Shown: piece by piece, positions 1-8,169 of the stretch | How the letters are laid out: every line of letters begins with the position of its first letter | Position numbering within the stretch: position 1 is the stretch's first letter | From: Pseudomonadaceae bacterium | GTDB taxonomy: Bacteria; Pseudomonadota; Gammaproteobacteria; Pseudomonadales; Azotimanducaceae | Direction: 5' to 3' | NCBI GenBank assembly: GCA_024743175.1 | Contig: JANSXA010000001.1 | Location: 457,656-521,655, forward strand | Length of the DNA stretch: 64,000 nt | Position numbers and translations under genes: made by a program | The notes under the pieces: model-generated | What the model was told of the DNA's origin: nothing | Seen by the model: the letters and a program-made list of their open reading frames with translations, nothing else | The model's database searches: none

Positions 1-44
1 CAACAATCAAAGTTGCTGATGCTGTCGCTTGTGAACTACCTGCT

Positions 45-60
45 TACAGAAACCGTGCCA
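45..60 (-). promoter_or_regulatory. Probable sigma-54 promoter facing left (psp operon)
   Basis: Read on the minus strand, the sequence is TGGCACGGTTTCTGTA. It carries the sigma-54 -24 element TGGCACG and, at the correct distance, a -12 element CTGTA, so the usual GC is GT. Transcription would start near position 34 and leave the window leftward. It lies beside pspF, whose family activates a divergent pspA operon. I infer that pspA starts just outside the left edge; no part of its coding region is visible. Confidence 0.65.
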
Positions 61-103
61 GTTCTTAATCATGCAGTAACCTGCTGTTTTATATACCTTT
101 TCT

Positions 104-125
104 TGACCGGTTATTTTTCTGGTCA
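104..125. promoter_or_regulatory. Inverted repeat, candidate PspF enhancer site
   Basis: TGACC and GGTCA form an inverted repeat with a 12-base spacer in an AT-rich stretch. It lies about 70-90 bases upstream of the inferred start of the leftward sigma-54 promoter, where bacterial enhancer-binding proteins bind. It also lies just upstream of pspF, which would allow autoregulation. The assignment rests only on position and symmetry. Confidence 0.3.
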
Positions 126-178
126 GAAATGTCCGTTATCCTTATAGTTGTTCTCACCACATATTGGTCATTTTTGTT

Positions 179-1204
179 ATGCGTCCTGACATAGAACGCC
201 TGCTCGGCGAATCGCCTGCATTTTTACGCACCCTGGAACACGTTTCGTTGGTTGCACCATTGGAAAAGCCCGTGCTGATTGTCGGAGAACGCGGTACTGG
301 TAAAGAACTCATCGCTTCGAGACTACACTTTCTGTCTAATCGCTGGGAAAGTCAGTTCATCAAGATGAATTGCGCCGCAATTTCAGAGTCCCTTTTAGAA
401 ACTGAATTGTTTGGTCACGATGCAGGCGCGTTTACGGGTGCAACTAAAACCCACCATGGCCGCTTTGAACGCGCCCATGGTGGCACCCTGTTTCTAGACG
501 AGCTGGCAACCACCAGCATGCTGGTACAGGAAAAACTCTTGAGGGTTATCGAATATGGTGAGTTCGAGCGCGTTGGTGGCAGCAAAACCCTGACCTGCGA
601 CGTCAGAATTATTGCGGCTACCAATGAAGATCTTCCCGCTTTGGCGGCAAAAGGCGAGTTCCGGGCAGACCTGCTGGATCGACTTGCATTCGACGTGTTA
701 ACTCTGCCACCGCTGCGCGAGCGAGAAGAAGACATCCTTCTGCTGGCTAATCATTTTGCCGTCAGTATGGCCACAGAACTGGGCCGCGAGCTGTTTGCAG
801 GCTTCAACCACGCGGCCCAGCGCGAACTCCTGGCTTACGCCTGGCCCGGCAATGTGCGGGAGTTGAAGAATGTTGTTGAGCGTTGCGTCTACCGCACAGA
901 CCCTGACAGTGAAGTTGAAGAAGTTGTGTTTGACCCCTTTTCTTCACCTTATCGACCCGAAGGCAAAGCACCCGCCGGAGAGGACAACGCGTTGCCTGTT
1001 CAACCAAACGCTGCCGCATTGCCCATCGAACTGAAGCAACACATCGCCGATTACGAGATTTCATTGCTGGAAAAGGCTATGCAGGAGGCTAAGCACAATC
1101 AGCGTAAGGCTGCGGACCTGCTGGGTTTGACTTACCACCAGTTCCGCGGATACCTGAAAAAGTACAATCTGGTAGGCAGCAGCAGCGATTCCGAGGACGA
1201 TTAA
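179..1204 (+). CDS. pspF: Sigma-54-dependent activator PspF
   Basis: Enhancer-binding AAA+ ATPase that remodels sigma-54 RNA polymerase at phage-shock promoters. Visible motifs are Walker A GERGTGKE (about residues 36-43), the sigma-54 contact loop GAFTGA (83-88), Walker B GTLFLDE (102-108) and a C-terminal Fis-type helix-turn-helix in the last 60 residues. There is no N-terminal receiver or sensor domain, which is the PspF layout; control would come from PspA binding. A TTG start at 164 is possible, but the ATG at 179 gives the usual short N-terminus. The protein is 341 residues. The gene diverges from the sigma-54 promoter at 45-60. Confidence 0.9.
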   Translation: MRPDIERLLGESPAFLRTLEHVSLVAPLEKPVLIVGERGTGKELIASRLHFLSNRWESQFIKMNCAAISESLLETELFGHDAGAFTGATKTHHGRFERAHGGTLFLDELATTSMLVQEKLLRVIEYGEFERVGGSKTLTCDVRIIAATNEDLPALAAKGEFRADLLDRLAFDVLTLPPLREREEDILLLANHFAVSMATELGRELFAGFNHAAQRELLAYAWPGNVRELKNVVERCVYRTDPDSEVEEVVFDPFSSPYRPEGKAPAGEDNALPVQPNAAALPIELKQHIADYEISLLEKAMQEAKHNQRKAADLLGLTYHQFRGYLKKYNLVGSSSDSEDD

Positions 1205-1267
1205 CGGGTTGGGGAGAGAGGGATTGATTCGGTTGCGCTTGAACGCAACCTCATCTTTCCTCCATAA

Positions 1268-1293
1268 AAAAAGGGTCCTGACGGACCCTTTTT
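1268..1293. terminator. Bidirectional rho-independent terminator
   Basis: An 11-base arm (AAAAAGGGTCC) pairs with GGACCCTTTTT across a TGAC tetraloop. A run of T follows the stem on the plus strand and, by symmetry, on the minus strand. It lies between the end of pspF and the 3' end of tRNA-Ser, so it can stop both convergent transcripts. Confidence 0.88.
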
Positions 1294-1296
1294 ATC

Positions 1297-1385
1297 TGGC
1301 GGAGAGAGAGGGATTCGAACCCTCGATAGGGGTTACCTATACTCCCTTAGCAGGGGAGCGCCTTCGACCACTCGGCCACCTCTCC
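1297..1385 (-). tRNA. serV: tRNA-Ser(GCU)
   Basis: The minus strand folds as a class II tRNA. The acceptor GGAGAGG pairs with CTCTCTCC-G, the anticodon loop CTGCTAA gives anticodon GCU (codons AGC/AGU), a long variable arm follows, and the T loop contains GGTTCGAATCC. The 3' CCA is encoded at 1299-1297. A Ser tRNA next to csrA is also the enteric and Pseudomonas arrangement. The gene is 89 nt. The symbol is by analogy with E. coli. Confidence 0.95.
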
Positions 1386-1395
1386 GTGGGGGCGC

Positions 1396-1401
1396 ATTGT
1401 A
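1396..1401 (-). promoter_or_regulatory. -10 element and GC-rich discriminator for tRNA-Ser
   Basis: TACAAT on the minus strand is followed directly by GCGCCCCC before the tRNA 5' end. A GC-rich discriminator after the -10 box is typical of stringently controlled stable-RNA promoters. No convincing -35 box is seen at 16-18 bases, so this is only a partial promoter call. Confidence 0.45.
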
Positions 1402-1518
1402 CCTACAACTGTTGCATGAATTACAGCCGCTGAGACTTAATTTGACAACAATTTCTGTTCCCGAGCCGGGTGCTTCGCTACAATTTCTGCAAAACTCTCT
1501 ACTTGAGGCATCTGAGAT

Positions 1519-2034
1519 ATGTCCTATCACCATCTGGCCATTGCAACCCGCGATATGCAGGCCACGCACGAGTTCTACAGCAATGCCATGGGGTTCGAAC
1601 TGGTACGGGTCGAGAAAGCTCAGACCGGCCCTGAGGCCTGGGCAAAACACTTTTTTTACGACACGGGCGACGGCACCATGATGGCTTTCTGGGAAATCCA
1701 TGACCCAGCCGTTGCTGCAGATTTCCCGACTTCAATCTCTACGGGTCTTGGCCTGCCCAAGTGGACGAACCATATCGCCTTCGGTGTTGACAGCCTTGAC
1801 GAGTTGGACGCCGCCAGGAAAAGAATCAATGCCGCTGGTTTTGATGTTGCAGAAATTGACCATCACTGGTGCAAATCCATTTATGTTGATGACCCGAACG
1901 GCATCATGGTTGAGTTCTGTGTGACAACAAAGGCTTTTGGAGAAGACGATAAACAGCGTGCGTTGGATGCTTTGAGCAATGATCAGCTTGCTGACGAACC
2001 GCCTCCTATCATCAAGGTGTTCGAGGCAGGCTAA
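1519..2034 (+). CDS. VOC-superfamily (glyoxalase/dioxygenase fold) protein
   Basis: Two beta-alpha-beta-beta-beta modules of the vicinal oxygen chelate fold are recognisable. The first starts [10 protein letters not shown] and the second NHIAFGV, ending [10 protein letters not shown]. Likely metal ligands are His5, His85 and Glu132. The substrate cannot be read from sequence; relatives include glyoxalase I, ring-cleavage dioxygenases and fosfomycin-type proteins. The protein is 171 residues, a single-domain size, with a tail of about 30 residues after the second module. It is monocistronic, convergent with csrA, and their stop codons overlap by 4 bases. A GAGG about 10 bases upstream supports the ATG. 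Confidence 0.75.
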   Translation: MSYHHLAIATRDMQATHEFYSNAMGFELVRVEKAQTGPEAWAKHFFYDTGDGTMMAFWEIHDPAVAADFPTSISTGLGLPKWTNHIAFGVDSLDELDAARKRINAAGFDVAEIDHHWCKSIYVDDPNGIMVEFCVTTKAFGEDDKQRALDALSNDQLADEPPPIIKVFEAG

Positions 2035-2234
2035 CCCTCGTCGGGCGTCGACGATGAATCCGGGGCGGGTGAATCGTCCTGAATACGGGCATAGATTTCT
2101 TCACGGTGTACTCCCACATCACGTGGAGCGTCTACGCCAATTCGAACCTGATTACCTTTTATGCCTAACACGGTGACACTGATGTCATCACCAATCTTGA
2201 GCGTTTCTCCTACTTTGCGAGTCAAAATCAGCAC
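2031..2234 (-). CDS. csrA: Carbon storage regulator CsrA/RsmA
   Basis: Dimeric RNA-binding protein that represses or stabilises mRNAs by binding GGA motifs in leaders. The N-terminus [10 protein letters not shown] is canonical, and the RNA-contact residues Leu4 and Arg44 (in VHREEIY) are present. The 67-residue length is normal; the C-terminal tail is acidic, Ser/Pro-rich and not conserved in the family. It lies downstream of lysC and alaS and upstream of tRNA-Ser, the conserved neighbourhood in enterics and pseudomonads. The 45-base gap to lysC allows either cotranscription or its own promoter inside lysC. Confidence 0.97.
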   Translation of the reverse strand: MLILTRKVGETLKIGDDISVTVLGIKGNQVRIGVDAPRDVGVHREEIYARIQDDSPAPDSSSTPDEG

Positions 2235-2279
2235 TTACCCTCTCCTTATACGCTCTGGAATCAGGTAACTGCATTCAAG

Positions 2280-3500
2280 TCAGCTGTTCTCCAGGTCGAA
2301 TTCAGAGTGTAGTGCGCGCACAGCAAGTTCCATATATTTTTCCGCTACTACAACGGAGATTTTTATTTCGGATGTCGAGATCATTTGAATATTGATGTTC
2401 TCGGACGCAAGACAATCAAACATACGCGTCGCGACACCAGCATGAGAACGCATGCCTACACCGACAATCGACACTTTTGCGATTGTATTATCACCGCTGA
2501 TTTCACGCGCTCGAATTTCTTTTGCTACAGTCTCGAGCAGTTCGCGGGCTCGATCATAATCTTCACGCTTTACGGTGAAGGTAAAGTCGGTCAGCCCGTC
2601 AGCCCCTGTGTTCTGGACAATCATGTCCACTTCGACATTGGCGCGACCGACAGGTCCCAGAATTTTTGACGCAATTCCGGGTATATCCGGTACGCCGGCA
2701 ACAGTGAGTTTTGCTTCATCGCGGGCATGAGCAATACCAGATACAAGTGGTTGTTCCATATTGTCTTTCTCTATGGTGATCAAGGTGCCATCGCCGTCAA
2801 CAAACGTAGACATGACCCGCAGAGGCACGCGATAACGGCCGGCGAATTCTACTGAACGCGGATGCAGAACTTTTGACCCCAGGCTTGCCAGCTCTAACAT
2901 CTCTTCAAAGGTGACCTGAGACAGTCTGCGGGCAGAGGCCACCACCCGGGGATCAGCTGTATAAACGCCGTCTACATCCGTACATATCTCACATTCATCA
3001 GCGCCCAAAGCCGCAGCCAGTGCCACTGCACTGGTATCTGAGCCACCACGCCCGAGTGTCGTCAGATCACCTTGAGGTCCTACGCCTTGAAAACCAGCTA
3101 CCACAGGAATCTCGCCTGCTTCCAGCGCAGTTCGAAGCGCGTTTGTTTCGATATGGCTGATGCGGGCCTTGCCATAAGCAGAGTCCGTTTTAATGGCAAC
3201 CTGGTCGCCTAACATTGACTTCGCTGCCAACCCCAGACGCTGCAAGGCCATACTCAAAAGCGCTATGCTCACCTGCTCTCCCGAGGCTGTCAGCACATCC
3301 ATTTCACGAGCAAAGTTGTTGGCGCCGGAAATATCTTTACCGAGCTGAACCAGACGATTGGTTTCACCTGACATCGCAGACACAACAATCACTAATTGAT
3401 GCTGTTGGTCAGCATAGCGTTTGATGCGCTGGGCAACCTGTGCGATGCGATCTATATCGCCAACACTGGTACCGCCATATTTTTGAACAATAAGCGCCAT
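2280..3500 (-). CDS. lysC: Aspartate kinase LysC
   Basis: Phosphorylates aspartate, the first step to diaminopimelate, lysine, threonine and methionine. The N-terminus has the kinase signature QKYGGTSVG, then a GRGGSDTSAVALA nucleotide/aspartate site and TDVDGVYTADPR. The last 150 residues hold two ACT domains (near VAGVPDIPG and VSIVGVGMRSH), which usually bind lysine and threonine for feedback control. At 406 residues it is a monofunctional enzyme with no homoserine dehydrogenase fused. It lies 7 bases downstream of alaS, so the two are probably cotranscribed. The dapCDE genes near 42-45 kb act later in the same pathway. Confidence 0.96.
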   Translation of the reverse strand: MALIVQKYGGTSVGDIDRIAQVAQRIKRYADQQHQLVIVVSAMSGETNRLVQLGKDISGANNFAREMDVLTASGEQVSIALLSMALQRLGLAAKSMLGDQVAIKTDSAYGKARISHIETNALRTALEAGEIPVVAGFQGVGPQGDLTTLGRGGSDTSAVALAAALGADECEICTDVDGVYTADPRVVASARRLSQVTFEEMLELASLGSKVLHPRSVEFAGRYRVPLRVMSTFVDGDGTLITIEKDNMEQPLVSGIAHARDEAKLTVAGVPDIPGIASKILGPVGRANVEVDMIVQNTGADGLTDFTFTVKREDYDRARELLETVAKEIRAREISGDNTIAKVSIVGVGMRSHAGVATRMFDCLASENINIQMISTSEIKISVVVAEKYMELAVRALHSEFDLENS

Positions 3501-3507
3501 AGCCGGG

Positions 3508-6117
3508 TTATCCCAGCCTTTGCGCTACAAAGCGCTCGGCAGCGGCGAATGCATCCGCCAGACCCGAGGGATTATCCCCCCCGCCGGCACGCGCAAGATC
3601 AGGACGGCCGCCACCTTTGGCACCTACCAGCGGGCCAAACGTTGCCATTATGTCCGGCGCACTGACTTTATCCACGACCTTTTTTGAGACACCAACAACC
3701 GCTCCAACTTTACCCGCATTGACCTGCGCTAACACGACAACACACTCACCTAACTGAGAGCGTAAGGTATCCAGCGTCTGCATCATTGCCTTGTTGTCAC
3801 CCTCTACCTCACTGGCAAGAAAGTTCACGCCATTGATATCGACTGATTGTGACGCGAGGTCTGAACCCTGACTGGCTGCCATCTTCTGTGACACTTCTGC
3901 CAGCTGTTTGTGTAACTGTTTGTTTTCCTGCAGCGTATTCTGTACACGCTCCAACAGTTCGCTGCGACCCACTTTCAGAATCTGGCTCAGATTCTCGAGC
4001 AGGAGATCCGTATCGCGGATCAGACTAAGCGCACCGTTTCCAGTGACAGCCTCAATACGACGTATGCCTGCAGCAATGCCTGTTTCAGCAGTTATTTTCA
4101 GCAGGCCAATATCGCCTGTTCTGGCTACATGGGTACCACCACACAGTTCTACCGAATATCCGTTGCCCATGGTTAAGACGCGCACCTGATCGCTGTATTT
4201 TTCGCCAAACAGTGCCATCGCACCTTTGCTGACGGCGTCGTCATACCGCATCAGCGCCGTTTCCACTGCACTGTTTTCCTGAATACGCGAATTCACCAGC
4301 TCCTCTATCGCTGTTAGTTGTTCAGTCGATAGAGCAGCGCTGTGAGAGAAATCAAAGCGTAGTTTCTCATCATTGACCAGAGAGCCTTTCTGCTGCACGT
4401 GGTCACCTAAGACTCTACGCAGCGCCGCGTGCAGTAGATGGGTGGCCGAATGATTGGCGCGGATACGATCACGCCGATCTGCATCTACCTCAGCCAGGAC
4501 ATCATCGTGAACCGCCAGATTGCCAGCCTGCAGTTTGCCAATATGCATGTGCTGATTGCCGGTAAGCAGGGTATCTTCCACCTGAAAGCGCGTGTCACCA
4601 GCCGTCAAAACGCCCTGATCGCCAACCTGACCACCCGACTCTGCATAAAACGGCGTGCGATTAAGCACAACAACGCCCCTTTGACCCGCCTGCAGGGAAC
4701 TCACTGATTTACCTTCCAGATCGAACAGAGCCTCAATTTCCGCTTCATCCGAAACGCCGTCATAGCCAAGAAAATCCACCGACGATGCAACGCTGACCCG
4801 CTGGGCCAGGCTTGTGCTGAAGCTGGCTGCGGCGCGCCCACGCGAGCGCTGAGCTTCCATGGCGGTTTCAAACCCCGCCATATCAACTTCAAGATTACGC
4901 TCCCGTGCAACGTCAGCAGTGAGATCAGCAGGGAAACCGTACGTGTCATACAGCTGGAAAACAACGTCACCGCTGAGGGTATTGCCTTGCAGCGATTCCA
5001 GATGTTTTTCGAGCAATTCCATGCCCTGATTCAGCGTCTCACTGAATCTGGCTTCTTCAGCGCGCAGCACCTCTTCAACATGAGCCTGCTGCTCGACCAG
5101 AATCGGATAAGCCTGCCCCATTTCTGCAACGAGTACGGCCACCAGCTTGTGGAAAAACGGTTCCCTGATATCCAGCTTGTTTCCATGGCGCAGCGCACGG
5201 CGGATAATTCGACGCAGAACATAGGCGCGATCTTCGTTACCTGGAATAACGCCATCAGCGATTAGAAACGCACATGAACGAATATGGTCTGCAATCACTC
5301 GCACAGAGGGGTTGTCGATAGCATCCTCGACGCTGTTAATACCCGCAAATTTTCCCGCTGCAGCTAACAAGTTGCGAAACAGATCTGTTTCGTAATTCGA
5401 GTGCACGCCCTGCATGATTGCGCTGATTCGCTCAAGTCCCATACCCGTATCCACACCGGGTTTTGGCAATGGCGTCAGGGTGCCGTCCGCAGATCGATCA
5501 TATTGCGGAAAGACAAGGTTCCAGAATTCAATATAGCGATCGCCATCTTCTTCCGGCGAGCCTGGCGGTCCACCTTCAACCTCATCACCATGATCATAAA
5601 ACAGCTCGGTGCAGGGGCCGCATGGACCGGTATCACCCATAGTCCAGAAGTTTTCTTCCAGATCAATCACTCGCTCTGCGGGTACACCGATATCTTCAAT
5701 CCAGATTCTGCGGGATTCATCATCTGAAGGATGCACAGTGACCCAGATTTTTTCTGTCGGCAGTTTCAAGACTTGTGTGATGAAGCGCCAGGCAAAATCA
5801 ATGGTCTCGTCTTTGAAGTAGTCACCAAAACTGAAGTTACCCATCATTTCAAAAAACGTGTGGTGGCGTGCCGTATAACCCACGTTCTCAAGGTCGTTAT
5901 GTTTGCCACCGGCACGCACACAACGCTGCGCCGAGGTTGCGCGGGTATAGCCAGGGTCAGAGCGACCCAGCAGCGGATCTTTGAATTGGTTCATACCCGC
6001 ATTGGTAAACAGCAACGTCGGGTCGTCCTGTGGGACCAGGGTGCTGGAGGGCACTATTTTGTGGCCGTTCTCCTCAAAAAAGGAAAGAAAGGCCTGGCGC
6101 AGTTCCGCAGTCTTCAT
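3508..6117 (-). CDS. alaS: Alanyl-tRNA synthetase
   Basis: Class II synthetase charging tRNA-Ala. The N-terminal catalytic core includes TNAGMNQFKD and HHTFFEMMGNFSFGDYF. The editing domain has the zinc-binding HSATHLLHAAL with a later CGGTHVARTGD. The C-terminal DHHA1/C-Ala domain ends with GGRPDLARAGG. All three modules are complete and 869 residues is the standard length. It lies between recX and lysC on one strand, as in the recA-recX-alaS-csrA order of enterics. A 90-base gap separates it from recX, so it may have its own promoter there. Confidence 0.98.
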   Translation of the reverse strand: MKTAELRQAFLSFFEENGHKIVPSSTLVPQDDPTLLFTNAGMNQFKDPLLGRSDPGYTRATSAQRCVRAGGKHNDLENVGYTARHHTFFEMMGNFSFGDYFKDETIDFAWRFITQVLKLPTEKIWVTVHPSDDESRRIWIEDIGVPAERVIDLEENFWTMGDTGPCGPCTELFYDHGDEVEGGPPGSPEEDGDRYIEFWNLVFPQYDRSADGTLTPLPKPGVDTGMGLERISAIMQGVHSNYETDLFRNLLAAAGKFAGINSVEDAIDNPSVRVIADHIRSCAFLIADGVIPGNEDRAYVLRRIIRRALRHGNKLDIREPFFHKLVAVLVAEMGQAYPILVEQQAHVEEVLRAEEARFSETLNQGMELLEKHLESLQGNTLSGDVVFQLYDTYGFPADLTADVARERNLEVDMAGFETAMEAQRSRGRAAASFSTSLAQRVSVASSVDFLGYDGVSDEAEIEALFDLEGKSVSSLQAGQRGVVVLNRTPFYAESGGQVGDQGVLTAGDTRFQVEDTLLTGNQHMHIGKLQAGNLAVHDDVLAEVDADRRDRIRANHSATHLLHAALRRVLGDHVQQKGSLVNDEKLRFDFSHSAALSTEQLTAIEELVNSRIQENSAVETALMRYDDAVSKGAMALFGEKYSDQVRVLTMGNGYSVELCGGTHVARTGDIGLLKITAETGIAAGIRRIEAVTGNGALSLIRDTDLLLENLSQILKVGRSELLERVQNTLQENKQLHKQLAEVSQKMAASQGSDLASQSVDINGVNFLASEVEGDNKAMMQTLDTLRSQLGECVVVLAQVNAGKVGAVVGVSKKVVDKVSAPDIMATFGPLVGAKGGGRPDLARAGGGDNPSGLADAFAAAERFVAQRLG

Positions 6118-6207
6118 GTCAAAAACAATCAGCTCGTTAAAATGGCGCGCAAGTATAAATTAAGCGCACTCTTCTGTCTGAGGAAATACAGGTCTGTCTG
6201 AGGAAAG

Positions 6208-6672
6208 TCAGTCGATGGATTGAGCGATTGGACGTCCACCAAGCACCGAATTCACCGTTTCACCGGCAAAACCCCGCCGCTGCAGGAACCGTATGGCTTT
6301 TGCCCAGCTCGTCTCATCAATTGCAGCGTCCGGGAACTTGCGCTCAACCAGATCTTGAGCGGAACTGAGCCAATCTACGTCAGCAATTTCAAGCTGGCTG
6401 GCAATCAGAGACTTGTTGACCCCTTTGCTGGCCAATTCCTGTTGGATGAAATAGGGGCCATAGCCTTTACCCACACGCGATCGTATGAGCGATTCGGTAT
6501 AGCGTACATCACTGAGCAGATTGAGCTCTTTTAGCTCCGAAATAAGGTCATCAAGCTGATCATCAGACTGGCTGGCATAGCGACGACGCAGCTTGCTGCG
6601 CAATTCCTGTTCGCTGTGCTCACGACCACCTAGCATGCGGATCGCGCTGCTATAGGCTTTCTGGTCGTACAT
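6208..6672 (-). CDS. recX: RecA modulator RecX
   Basis: RecX caps or destabilises RecA filaments and inhibits strand exchange. The 154-residue protein has the three-repeat helical layout: ALRMLGGREHSE-type repeat 1 (here AIRMLGGREHSEQEL), LNLLSDVRYTESLIRSRVGKGYGPYFIQQEL in the middle, and AIRFLQRRGFAGETV near the end. It lies directly downstream of recA behind an intergenic hairpin, so it is probably expressed by limited read-through during the SOS response, as known in E. coli. Confidence 0.93.
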   Translation of the reverse strand: MYDQKAYSSAIRMLGGREHSEQELRSKLRRRYASQSDDQLDDLISELKELNLLSDVRYTESLIRSRVGKGYGPYFIQQELASKGVNKSLIASQLEIADVDWLSSAQDLVERKFPDAAIDETSWAKAIRFLQRRGFAGETVNSVLGGRPIAQSID

Positions 6673-6705
6673 CTGAGGGGCAAATGAGGATGATATACTT
6701 CAGGA

Positions 6706-6745
6706 CCTCGGCAACGAACCTCTTCGTTGAGGTGGCGCGCCGAGG
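6706..6745 (-). terminator. recA-recX intercistronic hairpin (attenuator-like)
   Basis: CCTCGGC (6706-6712) pairs with GCCGAGG (6739-6745), and an inner CCTC/GAGG pair encloses AACGAA-type loop bases. There is no downstream run of U on the minus strand. This fits a leaky or processing structure that lowers recX expression relative to recA, not a full terminator. Confidence 0.5.
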
Positions 6746-6762
6746 CCTGGAGCTTTGCCGGA

Positions 6763-7893
6763 TTAAGACAAACTGTCTTGTGCAGCCTCAGGAACCACCA
6801 CGTCAGCGGTTTCTCCTTTGGCCAGATGCGGCATCAGTTTGGCTCTGACCAGACCTTCAATCTCGTCACGCATATCGATGTGTTCATCCAGGAAGTCAGC
6901 CGCGTTTTTACGACCCTGACCAATGCGATCTGAACCATACGCATACCAGGCACCTGATTTTTCAACAATTCCTTCCTGAACCCCCAGTTCAAGAATTTCA
7001 CCAGTGCGATGAATACCTTTACCGTACATAATCTGAAACTCGGTCTGACGGAAAGGTGGTGCTACTTTATTTTTCACAACCTTGACCCGTGTTTCATTAC
7101 CGACAATCTCATCGCCATCTTTCACCGCGCCGATGCGTCGAATGTCGAGACGAACCGACGAGTAGAACTTGAGCGCGTTACCACCGGTAGTGGTTTCCGG
7201 TGAGCCGAACATGACGCCAATTTTCATCCGAATCTGGTTGATGAAAATGACCATGGTATTGGACTGCTTGATGATACCTGTCATTTTGCGTAGCGCCTGG
7301 CTCATCAAGCGAGCCTGCAGACCGACATGTGAATCACCCATGTCGCCTTCAATTTCGGCTTTCGGTGTGAGCGCTGCAACGGAGTCAATGATGATGACAT
7401 CAAGGGCTGAAGAGCGGACCAGCATGTCACAGATTTCAAGTGCCTGTTCGCCGGTGTCCGGCTGAGAAACCAGCAGATTGTCTGTGTCGACACCCAGGTT
7501 CTGCGCATAGATCGGATCCAGGGCGTGCTCCGCATCGATAAATGCACAGGTACCGCCGGCTTTCTGCGCTTCTGCAATAACCTGTAGCGTGAGCGTGGTT
7601 TTTCCCGAGGATTCAGGTCCATAGATTTCCACCACGCGCCCTCTGGGCAGACCACCGATACCCAGGGCGACATCCAGCCCGAGGGAACCTGTTGATATGG
7701 AGGGGATAATAACCTGTTCTTCATCGCCCAGGCGCATGAGTGAACCCTTACCAAACTGGCGCTCGATCTGTGCAAGCGCCGCGGTCAAGGCGCGGTCTTT
7801 TTCAGGATTTGCGGGACGTCCACCTGTAGAAGCGGTGTCCGTACTATCCGCTTTTTTACCGGAACTCGATTTTGAAGAAGCATCTTGAGCCAT
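6763..7893 (-). CDS. recA: Recombinase RecA
   Basis: Forms ATP-dependent filaments on ssDNA for strand exchange, and acts as co-protease for LexA cleavage. Walker [10 protein letters not shown] is at residues 92-100; IIDSVAAL and the L2 region [18 protein letters not shown] are intact. I chose the ATG at 7893 over the upstream start at 7935: it follows AAGGGATAAAAAT and gives MAQDASS. The N-terminus before the conserved [13 protein letters not shown] is about 25 residues longer than in E. coli and is a Ser/Lys/Thr-rich low-complexity tail. The promoter and LexA box are 90-120 bases upstream; recX follows. Confidence 0.97.
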   Translation of the reverse strand: MAQDASSKSSSGKKADSTDTASTGGRPANPEKDRALTAALAQIERQFGKGSLMRLGDEEQVIIPSISTGSLGLDVALGIGGLPRGRVVEIYGPESSGKTTLTLQVIAEAQKAGGTCAFIDAEHALDPIYAQNLGVDTDNLLVSQPDTGEQALEICDMLVRSSALDVIIIDSVAALTPKAEIEGDMGDSHVGLQARLMSQALRKMTGIIKQSNTMVIFINQIRMKIGVMFGSPETTTGGNALKFYSSVRLDIRRIGAVKDGDEIVGNETRVKVVKNKVAPPFRQTEFQIMYGKGIHRTGEILELGVQEGIVEKSGAWYAYGSDRIGQGRKNAADFLDEHIDMRDEIEGLVRAKLMPHLAKGETADVVVPEAAQDSLS

Positions 7894-7981
7894 ATTTTTA
7901 TCCCTTAATTTGTGGCGCATTCGGGGCGCATTCAAGGCGCACCTTTAATACATTCAGCGTGCGCCTACTCACTTGCGAGCA

Positions 7982-7997
7982 CTGTATATCCAAACAG
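7982..7997 (-). promoter_or_regulatory. LexA (SOS) box of recA
   Basis: CTGTATATCCAAACAG matches the gammaproteobacterial LexA operator CTGT-N8-ACAG exactly. It overlaps the -10 box of the recA promoter, where bound LexA blocks polymerase. It lies 89 bases upstream of the recA start codon, in the 276-base gap shared with divergent mutS. The rest of that gap shows no other gene. Confidence 0.93.
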
Positions 7998-8010
7998 TAA
8001 CGCAAATCAA
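7983..8010 (-). promoter_or_regulatory. recA sigma-70 promoter
   Basis: On the minus strand, TTGATT (8010-8005) and TATACA (7988-7983) are separated by 16 bases, with the LexA box over the -10 element. The geometry resembles the E. coli recA promoter. Confidence 0.7.
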
Positions 8011-8169
8011 GTCTGTTTCCTCACAGCGGGCAAAATACTTACTGCCTGCCAGGCTTTTAGCTGCCGGAACCATTGAGACAAATTGCAAAAAAGGTAATTA
8101 CCTCACTTTGCTTGACGGCCCTTTCAAGCCTGTAGTTCACTGCACCAAATTCAAACAAACAATCTATCC

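Noticed and set aside
1297..1385. tRNA-Ser as an integration site for a mobile element
   Set aside because: No integrase, no repeat of the tRNA 3' end and no foreign gene are seen nearby; both flanks are normal core genes.
1442..1484. TTGACA and TACAAT upstream of the VOC gene as a promoter
   Set aside because: The two boxes are 31 bases apart, which is too far for one sigma-70 promoter.
5731..6201. Plus-strand open frame of 156 codons across alaS and the alaS-recX gap
   Set aside because: Almost all of it is antisense to the AlaS catalytic core, and the composition is not protein-like.
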